Assembly (NCBI GenBank): GCA_964545385.1
Contig: CAZJFG010000006.1
Location: forward strand, 1-44,818
Length of the DNA: 44,818 nucleotides
DNA from: GCA-002780795 sp964545385
GTDB taxonomy: Bacteria; Patescibacteriota; Microgenomatia; UBA1406; GWC2-37-13
Direction of reading: 5' to 3'
Shown: in pieces, positions 14,108-21,564 of the stretch
How positions within the stretch are numbered: position 1 is the stretch's first letter
Layout of the letters: each line of letters begins with the position of its first letter
The notes under the pieces: generated by a model
The model's database searches: none
Told to the model about the DNA's origin: nothing
What the model saw: only the letters and a program-made list of their open reading frames with translations
Made by a program: the position numbers and the translations under genes

Positions 14108-14566
14108 ATGGATAAGAAAAAAACCTGGCCAATCCTGGTTGTTTTGGCTATTATCGGTATCGGTTTGGCCAGTTATCTTTTTTATAACTATCTGGTCAAA
14201 CCACCAACCTCGCTCTGTTATATTAATTCAAAATTAAACTGCGATGCTGTTACTCAGGGAGTTCTTTCGACAATGTTTGGCTTGCCCGTTCCTTTGATTG
14301 GTTTGACGGGATATGTAGTAATTCTAATCTCGTCATTGATAAAAAACAAAAAAATAGTTTTAGGGATGGCTAGTTTTGGCATGATTTTTTGCTTCTATCT
14401 CACAATCCAAGACGTATTTGTTTTGCGAATAGTTTGTCCGGTTTGTCTGGCTTGCCAACTAGATATGCTTTTAGTGTTCTTGTTCAGTTTGCAGTTGAAT
14501 CTACTAACTCACAAACCATCCTTGAAGAAAAAACCCAAAAAGGATCAGATGCAAAATAAAAAATAG
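14108..14566 (+). CDS. Vitamin K epoxide reductase (VKOR) family protein
   Basis: 152 residues with four to five transmembrane helices. Key cysteines are C37 and C45 in the first outer loop (SLCYINSKLNCD) and the active CxxC at 110-113 (CPVC, followed by LAC). In bacteria VKOR passes electrons from a Dsb-like thioredoxin protein to quinone, so it drives disulfide formation in exported proteins. No DsbA partner is seen in the window. The surface LysM protein and the secreted nuclease contain cysteine pairs that could be substrates. The basic tail overlaps the convergent mannosyltransferase gene by 63 nt. Confidence 0.88.
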   Translation: MDKKKTWPILVVLAIIGIGLASYLFYNYLVKPPTSLCYINSKLNCDAVTQGVLSTMFGLPVPLIGLTGYVVILISSLIKNKKIVLGMASFGMIFCFYLTIQDVFVLRIVCPVCLACQLDMLLVFLFSLQLNLLTHKPSLKKKPKKDQMQNKK

Positions 14567-15625
14567 ACTTATTAAAATAGATTTTATTCTTTTATTTTCA
14601 AGACTTCCTAAAAAAACAAAAAAAGATAAAGACAGCAGACTAAATCGGGGGATAGAAAGAAAACTGCCGGTAAGGGTGGGCAGTAAAATATTGGCAAGAG
14701 AAAAAAGATTAAGGGAGATTAAAGAGTGGTTTTTGATTTTTAGTTTCAAATTCCTGAATAAATCCAGAATTAAAACAATTAAAACAAAGCTAAAAACTGC
14801 AATTTCAAGAAGGGAAATAAAATATTGAAAGTTTGGTTGAGCGGTAAATATTATTTTAAAATAACGGTAAAAAACCTGTGGTAAAAGAATTAATTTTGTA
14901 GATCGGCCAGGTCCGAAGATAGATTGAACATGAAAAAATTCCAAAGCATCACCGGTTGTCAAAAGCAAATAACGCATATAGGTTAAAAGTCCCAAAAATG
15001 GAGAAATTATTCCAAATCCAAGTGGCCAAAGACTTTTATTTTTTTTGAAATTCTTTATAAAATCCAGCAAAAATGGGATTGCCAAAAAAATTCCATTAAC
15101 TCGGGTTAGTCCGGCTAAAAAACTAAAAAAAATAGCCGGCCAATACTTTTTTTTGTTGACTAAATAAAAAACCAGGACGGTCAAAAGAAAAAAAAGACTT
15201 TCCGTATAAACCGCACTAAAAAAAAATGAAGTTGGAAATAATAACAGTAATAAAATTATTAGGCGATTGTATCTTTTTATCATTTTCAGGTATTGTTGGA
15301 AAACAAAAAGACCAATTAAAAAACAAATATTAGATATAAAAAGCCCGGACAAAAGATAGTTCTTTAGTAAAAAAGAAAAAAATCGAATAAGAATCGGGTA
15401 TAAAGGAAAAAAAGCCTGTTCATACTGTTGGTAACCAAAGCGGGCAATCCGTAAATAATAAGCGCCATCAAAATTGGCAAAAGAATAGATGATTTTTGGT
15501 AAATTAAATTGCAGAAGATCTTTTGGGTAAGCAAAGTTTCCAAGATAGGGAATAATTTTTGGAATTAATAAAGCGACAAAAAAATGTAAGGCCATCCAAA
15601 TTAAATAATTGGCTGCGATAAACAT
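14504..15625 (-). CDS. PIG-V-like polytopic mannosyltransferase
   Basis: 373 residues, about nine transmembrane helices. FDGAYYLRIARFGY in the first outer loop and the following FFPLYP are the marks of the PIG-V/GPI mannosyltransferase 2-like family, in which the Asp acts in sugar transfer from a dolichyl- or polyprenyl-phosphate sugar. Later TESLFFLLTVLVFY and GLTRVNGIFLAIPFLL match the family. I use the ATG at 15625; the TTG one codon upstream is less likely, because TATAAT (plus-strand ATTATA at 15633-15638) then ends 7 nt from the ATG. The 3' end overlaps the VKOR gene by 63 nt. Confidence 0.75.
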   Translation of the reverse strand: MFIAANYLIWMALHFFVALLIPKIIPYLGNFAYPKDLLQFNLPKIIYSFANFDGAYYLRIARFGYQQYEQAFFPLYPILIRFFSFLLKNYLLSGLFISNICFLIGLFVFQQYLKMIKRYNRLIILLLLLFPTSFFFSAVYTESLFFLLTVLVFYLVNKKKYWPAIFFSFLAGLTRVNGIFLAIPFLLDFIKNFKKNKSLWPLGFGIISPFLGLLTYMRYLLLTTGDALEFFHVQSIFGPGRSTKLILLPQVFYRYFKIIFTAQPNFQYFISLLEIAVFSFVLIVLILDLFRNLKLKIKNHSLISLNLFSLANILLPTLTGSFLSIPRFSLLSLSFFVFLGSLENKRIKSILISLFFILHLILFGFFLQGWFVS

Positions 15626-15672
15626 CAAATTTATTATAAAATATAGTAGTTATCAAAAGGAGGTGATAAAAT

Positions 15673-15927
15673 ATGGAAGTCACCGGAAAAAAAATAGGCG
15701 TCATTACTCACTACTATAATAAAATTGGAGTTGGGATTATTAAATGCTTGGAAGAAATTAAAGTTGGCGATACACTTCGTTTTATTGGTCGTGGGACAAC
15801 GTTTGAGCAAGAAATAAAAGAAATGCAGTTTGATCATAAACCAATTACAGTCACGAAAAAAGGTCAAGAAGTTGGTGTTAAACTTGATCAACTTGTTCGG
15901 GAAAACGATGAGGTCTATAAAATTTAG
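15673..15927 (+). CDS. Translation elongation factor-like protein (EF-Tu domain 2 fold)
   Basis: 84 residues forming one beta-barrel like domain 2 of EF-Tu/IF2: GKKIGVITHYYNKIGVGIIKC, VGDTLRFIGRGTTFEQEI, and VGVKLDQLVRENDEVYK. Stand-alone proteins of this kind are usually annotated as elongation factor-like and also resemble the C-terminal domain of some U32 peptidases. There is no GTPase domain. The strong Shine-Dalgarno AAAGGAGGTGAT precedes the ATG. It may bind RNA or a protein partner; function is not established. Confidence 0.75.
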   Translation: MEVTGKKIGVITHYYNKIGVGIIKCLEEIKVGDTLRFIGRGTTFEQEIKEMQFDHKPITVTKKGQEVGVKLDQLVRENDEVYKI

Positions 15928-15951
15928 ATATTTTATTGATATTATAAAAAC

Positions 15952-16097
15952 ATGAAAAAGAATAGTCTTGATTCCTTTAATTTTTTTTGAAGGATGAAGA
16001 TATTTCTGTTAAAAATGAGAATTCCTCAACTACACCTATTTCTTCAGAAGTCGCCAATACTTCGATTCTTTGGAAAATAAATAGTAAAAATAATTAG
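15952..16097 (+). pseudogene. Small ORF interrupted at a T8 tract
   Basis: MKKNSLDSFNFF stops at TGA right after eight T. One extra T would continue the frame as LKDEDISVKNENSSTTPISSE and on to WKINSKNN, a Ser/Thr/Asn-rich protein of about 48 residues. A TATTAT box 6 nt before the ATG argues that it was or is expressed. It may be a frameshifted gene, a sequencing error in the homopolymer, or a product of transcriptional slippage. Confidence 0.35.
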
Positions 16098-16197
16098 TTC
16101 AAAATTTTGAAGTTTAAGCCTAAGAAACAAAAAAGAGTTGCAGCGGGCTGAATAATTTGTTAAGGTAAAAAAAGTTATTAGTTTATAAATTGGTATT

Positions 16198-16353
16198 ATG
16201 GACGACACACAAAATCAAAACCCAACACCAACGACTCCGGCACCAGCTGACCCGACAACGATCCAGACGCCGCAAGACCAACCGGTTACTCCGCCGGCAG
16301 CGCCAGAAGAGAACAAGACAGAAGATACGACCAACCCAAACCCAACAGTCTAA
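16198..16353 (+). CDS. Small Pro/Thr-rich protein (51 aa)
   Basis: Reads MDDTQNQNPTPTTPAPAD and continues as a low-complexity Pro/Thr/Gln/Glu chain to NPNPTV. It has no hydrophobic segment, so it should be soluble and disordered. A TATAAA ends 8 nt upstream of the ATG and a strong terminator follows 29 nt after the stop, which supports a real single-gene unit. An overlapping frame from 16190 is rich in Arg/Gln and is a shadow. Function unknown. Confidence 0.55.
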   Translation: MDDTQNQNPTPTTPAPADPTTIQTPQDQPVTPPAAPEENKTEDTTNPNPTV

Positions 16354-16382
16354 AAAGGTTTGTCGGTTGCAAATAAAGAGGT

Positions 16383-16407
16383 CCCGCCTATGGCGGGATT
16401 TCTTTTA
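16383..16407. terminator. Rho-independent terminator
   Basis: Perfect GC stem CCCGCC/GGCGGG with a TAT loop (16383-16397), followed by ATTTCTTTTA. It ends the small gene at 16198 and lies just beyond the 3' end of the convergent nuclease gene, whose stop codon falls in the T-tract. On the minus strand the trailing sequence is only moderately T-rich. Confidence 0.8.
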
Positions 16408-16914
16408 TCTGCATTTTTCCCACATGCCTTTATTGTTTTTCCTTGCTGCCTCTTGAAGAGTATTAAAAAGCTCAGCATATTTTACATCCGGCGGAAAGGT
16501 GGCGGCAGAAGCATAACCTTCTTCAACCATTTTTTGATTAACAAATATTTTTGAAGAAGGACTTGATTCGTCAACAATATAAACATAGCGAAGCAGGCGT
16601 TTGTATCTGTCGGTTTCTGAGACATCTTTTTCCAAATAAACTATTTTTCCTTCAACTAAATTTTTATTAAACTCGGCAGCGGCAGTGGCAAAACACTCAA
16701 TCTCTTTTTTTGGGTGGTGGAGCTCCGGCGTATCAATTCCGATATAGCGGACAATTTGACCGTTTTCAAGTTCAATCGTATCTCCGTCGACGATTCTTTT
16801 TACCAAGCATGTATTACTTTTTTGGCTTACTTTATAATTGGGCAGAAATTGAAGTAGTAGCACAAGAAAAGCAATTAAGACAGGAATAAATTTTTTTTGG
16901 TATAATCGCAGCAT
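16405..16914 (-). CDS. Secreted or anchored thermonuclease (SNase family)
   Basis: 169 residues from the ATG at 16914. This start is chosen because TATAAT (plus-strand ATTATA at 16921-16926) ends 6 nt upstream; a longer frame runs back through the neighbour and is not credible. An N-terminal hydrophobic helix (about 9-25) is followed by the SNase domain: VKRIVDGDTIELENGQIVRY, IGIDTPEL, and ETDRYKRLLRYVYI, carrying the Asp, Arg and Glu of the calcium site and catalysis. The end KNNKGMWEKC is typical. It would degrade extracellular DNA or RNA, possibly to scavenge nucleotides, which CPR cells often cannot make. Confidence 0.88.
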   Translation of the reverse strand: MLRLYQKKFIPVLIAFLVLLLQFLPNYKVSQKSNTCLVKRIVDGDTIELENGQIVRYIGIDTPELHHPKKEIECFATAAAEFNKNLVEGKIVYLEKDVSETDRYKRLLRYVYIVDESSPSSKIFVNQKMVEEGYASAATFPPDVKYAELFNTLQEAARKNNKGMWEKCR

Positions 16915-16954
16915 TAATTTATTATATAAACAAAATCTTTGATAAAATATTCTT
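16915..16954. promoter_or_regulatory. 40-bp divergent promoter region
   Basis: Minus strand: TATAAT (plus-strand ATTATA, 16921-16926) 6 nt before the nuclease ATG. Plus strand: TAAAAT at 16943-16948, preceded by TGA (extended -10), 6 nt before the ATG at 16955. Both predict leaderless messages. Confidence 0.55.
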
Positions 16955-17557
16955 ATGAAGAAAATAAAAGAGCTAAAAGAAAAAATTAAAAAATGGTATG
17001 GGGGTTTGCCGGACAAGAAAAAATATATTGAATTTTTGACCGCGGTTTTATCGGTTCCGGTTTTAATTACCGTTATTCTGATTAACTTAGGAAATTTAAA
17101 CCAGAATAAAAATAAACAAAGTTCAGTCGGAGCGACAACGACACCAATTCGAATTGAGGTAAAAACACCAACAATAGCTGATCGACCAAGAATATCGCTA
17201 TCTCCTGAACAAAATTTGACCCCAACCGAAACGCCAACATCTCCCAATTGTAAAAAAGAGGTTGGACCGGTTTCTATCACATCACCCAAGGAAGGAGAGA
17301 CAATCACGAGCGACCCGCTTTGTATTGAAATTTCCTATGAAATCGGCGAGTACTGCGCAGTTGCTTGGTCTTATAAAATAAATGATGGTACCTGGTCTTC
17401 TTATACAGACAAAGATATTTGTCTTTATAATATGACCAGCGGCAAAAAGACATTGAAACTCAAGGTAAAAAGCATTGCCTCCTCAGATGAAGAGACTCTT
17501 GAACGTAACTTTATCTATACCAGCGGAGAATCTCAAGCTTCAAGCTCAGCCGAATAA
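16955..17557 (+). CDS. Membrane-anchored protein with extracellular Ig-like domain
   Basis: 200 residues: a basic cytoplasmic helix (KKIKELKEKIKKW), one transmembrane helix (about 29-47), a Thr/Pro-rich linker, then a beta-sandwich-like domain from about residue 100 (VSITSPKEGETITSDPLCIEISYEIG...AVAWSYKINDGTWSSYTD...KKTLKLKVKSI). The SPKEGETI start is common in bacterial Ig-like domains. Four cysteines in the outer domain could form disulfides. Probably a surface protein of unknown partner. Confidence 0.6.
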   Translation: MKKIKELKEKIKKWYGGLPDKKKYIEFLTAVLSVPVLITVILINLGNLNQNKNKQSSVGATTTPIRIEVKTPTIADRPRISLSPEQNLTPTETPTSPNCKKEVGPVSITSPKEGETITSDPLCIEISYEIGEYCAVAWSYKINDGTWSSYTDKDICLYNMTSGKKTLKLKVKSIASSDEETLERNFIYTSGESQASSSAE

Positions 17558-17590
17558 TAACAAGTAATAATTTGATAAAATATAAACACA

Positions 17591-17664
17591 CGGGGTGTGG
17601 CTCAGATGGCTAGAGCGCAGCGTTTGGGACGCTGAGGCCGCGAGTTCAAGTCTCGCCACCCCGA
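17591..17664 (+). tRNA. tRNA-Pro (anticodon UGG)
   Basis: Cloverleaf by eye: acceptor CGGGGTG/CACCCCG, D-stem GCTC/GAGC, anticodon arm CAGCG-TTTGGGA-CGCTG with anticodon TGG, variable loop AGGCC, T-arm GCGAG-TTCAAGT-CTCGC and discriminator A. All stems pair perfectly. CCA is not encoded. No intron. Confidence 0.95.
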
Positions 17665-17718
17665 CACTAAAAACTCTTCTTTCCAAAACAGTCGGATATC
17701 ATTTACAATAAAATTAAG

Positions 17719-18549
17719 ATGAACATTTCTCAGTTCAAAAAAAATAACAAGTTTTTAATGATGGCCATAGACCACCGCGGGTCTTTTAGAAAAGTGATCA
17801 ATCCCAAAAGTCCGGAGCAGGTTGATAAAAAAGAGATTGTTGAAACAAAATTAAAAATAATCAATGCCTTGGCCGAGTATACAAGCGGAGTTCTGGTCGA
17901 TGTTAAAACCGGTCTGCCGGCCTACGAACTTGCTGATTCGGCAAAAGGGAAACCCTTGGTTCTGGCGATTGAAAAAACCGGTTATATAGAAAAAGGAGAC
18001 GGCAGAATTACCGAACTTGCCTATACGGTCGGACAGTTAAAAAAACTTGGGGCCAAAGCAATCAAAATATTAATTTACTTCAATCCTTTTTCCAAAACAG
18101 CAAGCGCTCAACTTGTAACAGCAAGAAAAGTTTTATCAAATTGCAGAAACCACAACATTCCCCTTTTTTTGGAAATTGTTACCTATCACACGGAGAAAAC
18201 GGTTAAGAAAGGGGATAATCTTGTGATTGAGTCGATTAAGCGGTTTTTAGCAGAAAGCATCAAACCCGATGTTTTTAAAATCGAGTTCCCAGGAAGCATT
18301 ATCGCCTGTCAGGAGATTACCCGTATGCTTAAAAAAACACCATGGATTTTATTGACCAGAGGAGAAAATTTCTATATTTTTAGACATCAACTGGAAATTG
18401 CCGTAGATTACGGATGTCAGGGATTCCTGGCCGGAAGGGCTCTCTGGCAGGAGCTCGGTGAGTATCAAAGCGAAAAACAAAAGGAATTTTTGGAAGAAAT
18501 AGTAAAAAACAGGTTTAAGGAGATATCTCGGATCGCAACAAGTATTTAA
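17719..18549 (+). CDS. Class I aldolase of the LacD (tagatose-1,6-bisphosphate aldolase) family
   Basis: 276 residues with the LacD/DeoC-like TIM barrel. The start has MMAIDHRGSF (residues 14-23), a phosphate-site motif of the family. K187 in PDVFKIEFPG is the expected Schiff-base lysine, and WILLTRGENFYIF and GCQGFLAGRALWQE form the C-terminal phosphate-binding part. The likely reaction is cleavage of a ketose bisphosphate (tagatose or fructose) to dihydroxyacetone phosphate and glyceraldehyde phosphate. With gap and pgk close by, it may be the glycolytic aldolase of this cell. The DUF192 gene follows after 16 nt. Confidence 0.85.
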   Translation: MNISQFKKNNKFLMMAIDHRGSFRKVINPKSPEQVDKKEIVETKLKIINALAEYTSGVLVDVKTGLPAYELADSAKGKPLVLAIEKTGYIEKGDGRITELAYTVGQLKKLGAKAIKILIYFNPFSKTASAQLVTARKVLSNCRNHNIPLFLEIVTYHTEKTVKKGDNLVIESIKRFLAESIKPDVFKIEFPGSIIACQEITRMLKKTPWILLTRGENFYIFRHQLEIAVDYGCQGFLAGRALWQELGEYQSEKQKEFLEEIVKNRFKEISRIATSI

Positions 18550-18565
18550 GATTTATGATTTAAGA

Positions 18566-18961
18566 ATGAAGAAATATGTATTTTTAATTTGTATTTTTTT
18601 GGGAATAATTTTTTTCTTCATATCTAAAGATCAATCTACCTGTAAGAATAAGGAAGCGGTTATTTACAGACTTGGTAACAAGAATTACTGTTTATTGGTG
18701 GCAGATAACAGCAAAAAATGGACCACGGGATTGATGGGGTACAAAAAACCGATTGATTTTGACGGTATGATTTTTATTTTTCCCAACAAAGGAATTCAGA
18801 GGTTTTGGAATATGAATACATATCTGGACCTTGATATCTACTGGCTTGATGATGAGAAGATTGTTGGCAAAAGCTTTCTGCCTTCTATTGAGAGATCAAA
18901 GGAAATAATTTACATTAGTTCTCCCAGAAAAGCGAACAAAGTGATAGAGATCATTAAATAA
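18566..18961 (+). CDS. DUF192 family secreted protein
   Basis: 131 residues with an N-terminal signal anchor (about 4-22) and the DUF192 domain: LVADNSKKWTTGLMGYK, DGMIFIFPNKGIQRFWNMNTYLDLDIYWLD, and VGKSFLPSIE. The WTxGLM and FWMxNT-like motifs identify the family (UPF0127). Function is unknown in general. It is probably co-transcribed with the aldolase gene. Confidence 0.85.
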   Translation: MKKYVFLICIFLGIIFFFISKDQSTCKNKEAVIYRLGNKNYCLLVADNSKKWTTGLMGYKKPIDFDGMIFIFPNKGIQRFWNMNTYLDLDIYWLDDEKIVGKSFLPSIERSKEIIYISSPRKANKVIEIIK

Positions 18962-18975
18962 TTTTAAACCTTGAA

Positions 18976-20100
18976 TCATTTCTTAAGAGCTTCAATTCCA
19001 GGAAGAGTCCCTTTTTCAAAAAACTGGAGCATTGCACCGCCGCCTGTTGAGATATGACTGATTTTATCGATATTTGCTTTTCCTTTTATGAAAGCCAGTG
19101 TATCTCCGCCGCCGACTATAGAGTAAGCATCGGTATTTTGGGTGATTGCATCTAAAACCGCTTGGCTGCCGGCTGTAAATCTGGGATCTTCGAAAAAACC
19201 AACAGGTCCATTCCAAACAATGGTTTTTGCCCGGGTAATAATTTCTTGGAAAAGTTTTTGAGATTTTTGACCTATGTCCAAAATTTTATTTTCAACAAAT
19301 ACTGTATCAATAGGTAAAACTAATTTATTTCCAAGTTTGTTTTTTAAAAATTTAGCATTTTCCAATTGGTTTTTTTCATAAAAACTTTCACCGATGTTTT
19401 GGCCAAAAGCGGCAAGAAAAGTATTAGCCAAAGCACCGCCTATGATAAGTTTGTCGGAAAGTTGACCTAATTTTTCAATCAAACTTATCTTAGTTGAGAT
19501 TTTGGCACCTCCGATAACAGTCACAAAAGGTTTTTTTGGATTTGATAAAATAGGCGTCAAAGTCTCAATTTCTTTTTTTAACAACAATCCACCGTATGCC
19601 GGGAGTTTTTTGGGAAGATCGACAACAGAAGAAGTTTCGCGATGGCAAACGCCAAAAGCATCGTTGACATAGATATCTCCAAGTGCCGCTAGTTTGTCGA
19701 TAAAGTTATTATTTCGGGATTTTTCCTCAGGATAAAAACGGATATTCTCAAGGAGAAAAACAGTTTTATTTTTCGGCGAGTCTTGCAAAGCCTTGGTAAA
19801 GTAAGACAAGAAATCTTCAATAAGAACTACTTTATAAGTCTGTAGGTAAGTTTGGAGTCTTTCTGCCACTATTTTTAGAGACAATTGCGGATCGCGAGTT
19901 TTTGGTCTACCAAGATGAGCGATAAGGATAAGTTTATTATTATTTTTTAATAAAAAATTTAGAGTAGGAATGGTTTCTTTTATCCGGGTATCATCGATGA
20001 TAGTGGTTTTATCTGCCGAGAGAGAAACATTAAAATCCACTCGCAATAGAATTCGTTTATTGGTGATTTCAACCTCATCAATATAAGTAATCTTTGACAT
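18976..20100 (-). CDS. pgk: Phosphoglycerate kinase
   Basis: 374 residues, slightly shorter than the usual 390-400. Motifs: RVDFNVSL near the N-terminus, LLIAHLGRP-like (LILIAHLGRPK), ENIRFYPEE, VNDAFGVCHRETSS, VIGGAKISTKISLIEKL, and at the C-terminus GGGDTLAF and STGGGAMLQFFEKGTLPGIEAL. It makes ATP and 3-phosphoglycerate from 1,3-bisphosphoglycerate in the cytoplasm. It follows gap by 12 nt in the same operon, an arrangement often seen for these consecutive glycolytic steps. The C-terminal LQFFEKG replaces the usual LEFLEGK motif only slightly. Confidence 0.96.
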   Translation of the reverse strand: MSKITYIDEVEITNKRILLRVDFNVSLSADKTTIIDDTRIKETIPTLNFLLKNNNKLILIAHLGRPKTRDPQLSLKIVAERLQTYLQTYKVVLIEDFLSYFTKALQDSPKNKTVFLLENIRFYPEEKSRNNNFIDKLAALGDIYVNDAFGVCHRETSSVVDLPKKLPAYGGLLLKKEIETLTPILSNPKKPFVTVIGGAKISTKISLIEKLGQLSDKLIIGGALANTFLAAFGQNIGESFYEKNQLENAKFLKNKLGNKLVLPIDTVFVENKILDIGQKSQKLFQEIITRAKTIVWNGPVGFFEDPRFTAGSQAVLDAITQNTDAYSIVGGGDTLAFIKGKANIDKISHISTGGGAMLQFFEKGTLPGIEALKK

Positions 20101-20112
20101 TAAAATTTAAAA

Positions 20113-21120
20113 TTAAATATTGGAAATTCTTTCGACTAAATCAACGAGCCGAGAGCTGTATCCCCACTCATTATCATACCAGCCAAATACCTTTATGATA
20201 TTACCGATGATTTTGGTATAGTTTGAATCAAAAGAACAAGAAAAAGGCGAGCCGATAAAATCCGAAGAGACTAACTTTTCTTTTTCAAAAGATAAAATTT
20301 CTTTCATTTCGTTTTCTGAATATTTTTCAAAAAGAGAATTTATTTCCTCGGCTGTTGTTTGCTTTTCCAAAACTGCGGAAATATCGGTGAAAGAAACAAT
20401 TGGAACAGGTATGCGGATAGACATTCCATCAATTTTTCCTGTTAATGCAGGAATTACTTTGGTTACTGTTTTTGCTGCACCCGTTGTCGACGGAACGATA
20501 TTTACAGCAGCCGCCCGCGCCCGATCGGCCTTTTTTCCAGAATCATCAACCAAATTTTGAGTACCGGTATAAGCATGAGCGGTTGTCAAAAATCCAGAAA
20601 CCACCTTAAAGTTGTCATTTAAAATTTTGAACATTGGTGTGGCACAGTTTGTAGTGCATGAGGCCATGGAGATAATTGCATTTCCGGCAAAGTCAAATTC
20701 ATTGTCATTCACCCCCAAAACCACGGTTTTGATATCGTCGTCGCCGGCCGGTGCAGTCAAAATTACTTTTTTGACGAGCCCTTTTAAATGTTTTTCCAAA
20801 TCAGTTTTTTTGGTGAATGCGCCTGAAGCATCGACAACCAAATCAACTCCATATTTGTCCCATCCAATATTTTCTACCTCCGGAATTTGAGAACAAGTAA
20901 TTTTTTTTCCGTCAACCAAAATTCCGTCATTTTCAGAAAGAATTTTTTTTTCAAACTTGCGATAAATCGAGTCATATTGAAGTAAATAAGCCATCATTTC
21001 AGGAGGTGTTTTTCTTGTATTTATGGCAACAATATCAAATGAGTTTTTTCTTAAAGCAATTCTGGTAAAAGCTCTGCCTATCCGGCCGAAACCGTTTAAT
21101 CCGATCTTTAGTCTTTTCAT
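20113..21120 (-). CDS. gap: Type I glyceraldehyde-3-phosphate dehydrogenase
   Basis: 335 residues, full length. NGFGRIGRAFTRIAL binds NAD, the catalytic Cys155 is in SMASCTTNCATP, and the partner His is in TTAHAYTGTQN. NIVPSTTGAAKTVTKVIP, MSIRIPVP and the end GWYDNEWGYSSRLVDLV are standard. It oxidises glyceraldehyde-3-phosphate to 1,3-bisphosphoglycerate with NAD+. It heads the gap-pgk operon and is divergent from the HIT gene across about 40 bp. Confidence 0.97.
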   Translation of the reverse strand: MKRLKIGLNGFGRIGRAFTRIALRKNSFDIVAINTRKTPPEMMAYLLQYDSIYRKFEKKILSENDGILVDGKKITCSQIPEVENIGWDKYGVDLVVDASGAFTKKTDLEKHLKGLVKKVILTAPAGDDDIKTVVLGVNDNEFDFAGNAIISMASCTTNCATPMFKILNDNFKVVSGFLTTAHAYTGTQNLVDDSGKKADRARAAAVNIVPSTTGAAKTVTKVIPALTGKIDGMSIRIPVPIVSFTDISAVLEKQTTAEEINSLFEKYSENEMKEILSFEKEKLVSSDFIGSPFSCSFDSNYTKIIGNIIKVFGWYDNEWGYSSRLVDLVERISNI

Positions 21121-21162
21121 AATTTATTGAATAGTTAAATACTAATGTATAGAATTATTATA

Positions 21163-21564
21163 GTGGAAAACTGTATTTTTTGTAAAATTGCAAAAGGAGA
21201 GTCGCCGGCGTACAAGGTTTATGAAGACGAAAAGTACTTGGCTTTTTTAGATATTTTTCCAAGCGTAGTTGGTCATACCCTGGTTATCCCAAAGACTCAT
21301 TACCAATGGGTACACGATGTCCCTGATTTTGGAGAGTATTGGCAGACGACCTTAAAAGTGATTCGGGCGATTGAAAAATCACTTAAGCCAAAATGGATAA
21401 ATTACTTTACTTACGGTGCAATTCCTCACGCCCACATTCATATTTTGCCAAGAGAAGAAAAGGTTTTGTTGGGTCATGAAGACATCGTTCCGAAAAAAAT
21501 TGATATCGATAAAAAAAAATTTCCTGAAATCGTTGAAAAGATTAAAGAAGGTTTTTGTAAATGA
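21163..21564 (+). CDS. HIT family nucleotide hydrolase/transferase
   Basis: 133 residues from a GTG at 21163. This start gives the usual HIT beginning (MENCIFCKIAKGESPAYKVYEDE) and has TAGAAT (21150-21155) 7 nt upstream; an in-frame ATG at 21145 would add six residues. The HxHxH catalytic motif is in IPHAHIHILPR, with the VVGHTLVIPKTHYQWVHDV strand before it. A CxxC at the start may bind zinc as in Hint proteins. It should hydrolyse adenylated nucleotides. The last 23 nt overlap the convergent membrane gene. Confidence 0.9.
   Translation: MENCIFCKIAKGESPAYKVYEDEKYLAFLDIFPSVVGHTLVIPKTHYQWVHDVPDFGEYWQTTLKVIRAIEKSLKPKWINYFTYGAIPHAHIHILPREEKVLLGHEDIVPKKIDIDKKKFPEIVEKIKEGFCK

Noticed and set aside
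16915..17307. 131-residue N-terminal extension of the nuclease
   Set aside because: It is antisense to the Ig-like protein gene; the ATG at 16914 has a hydrophobic anchor and a -10 box directly upstream.
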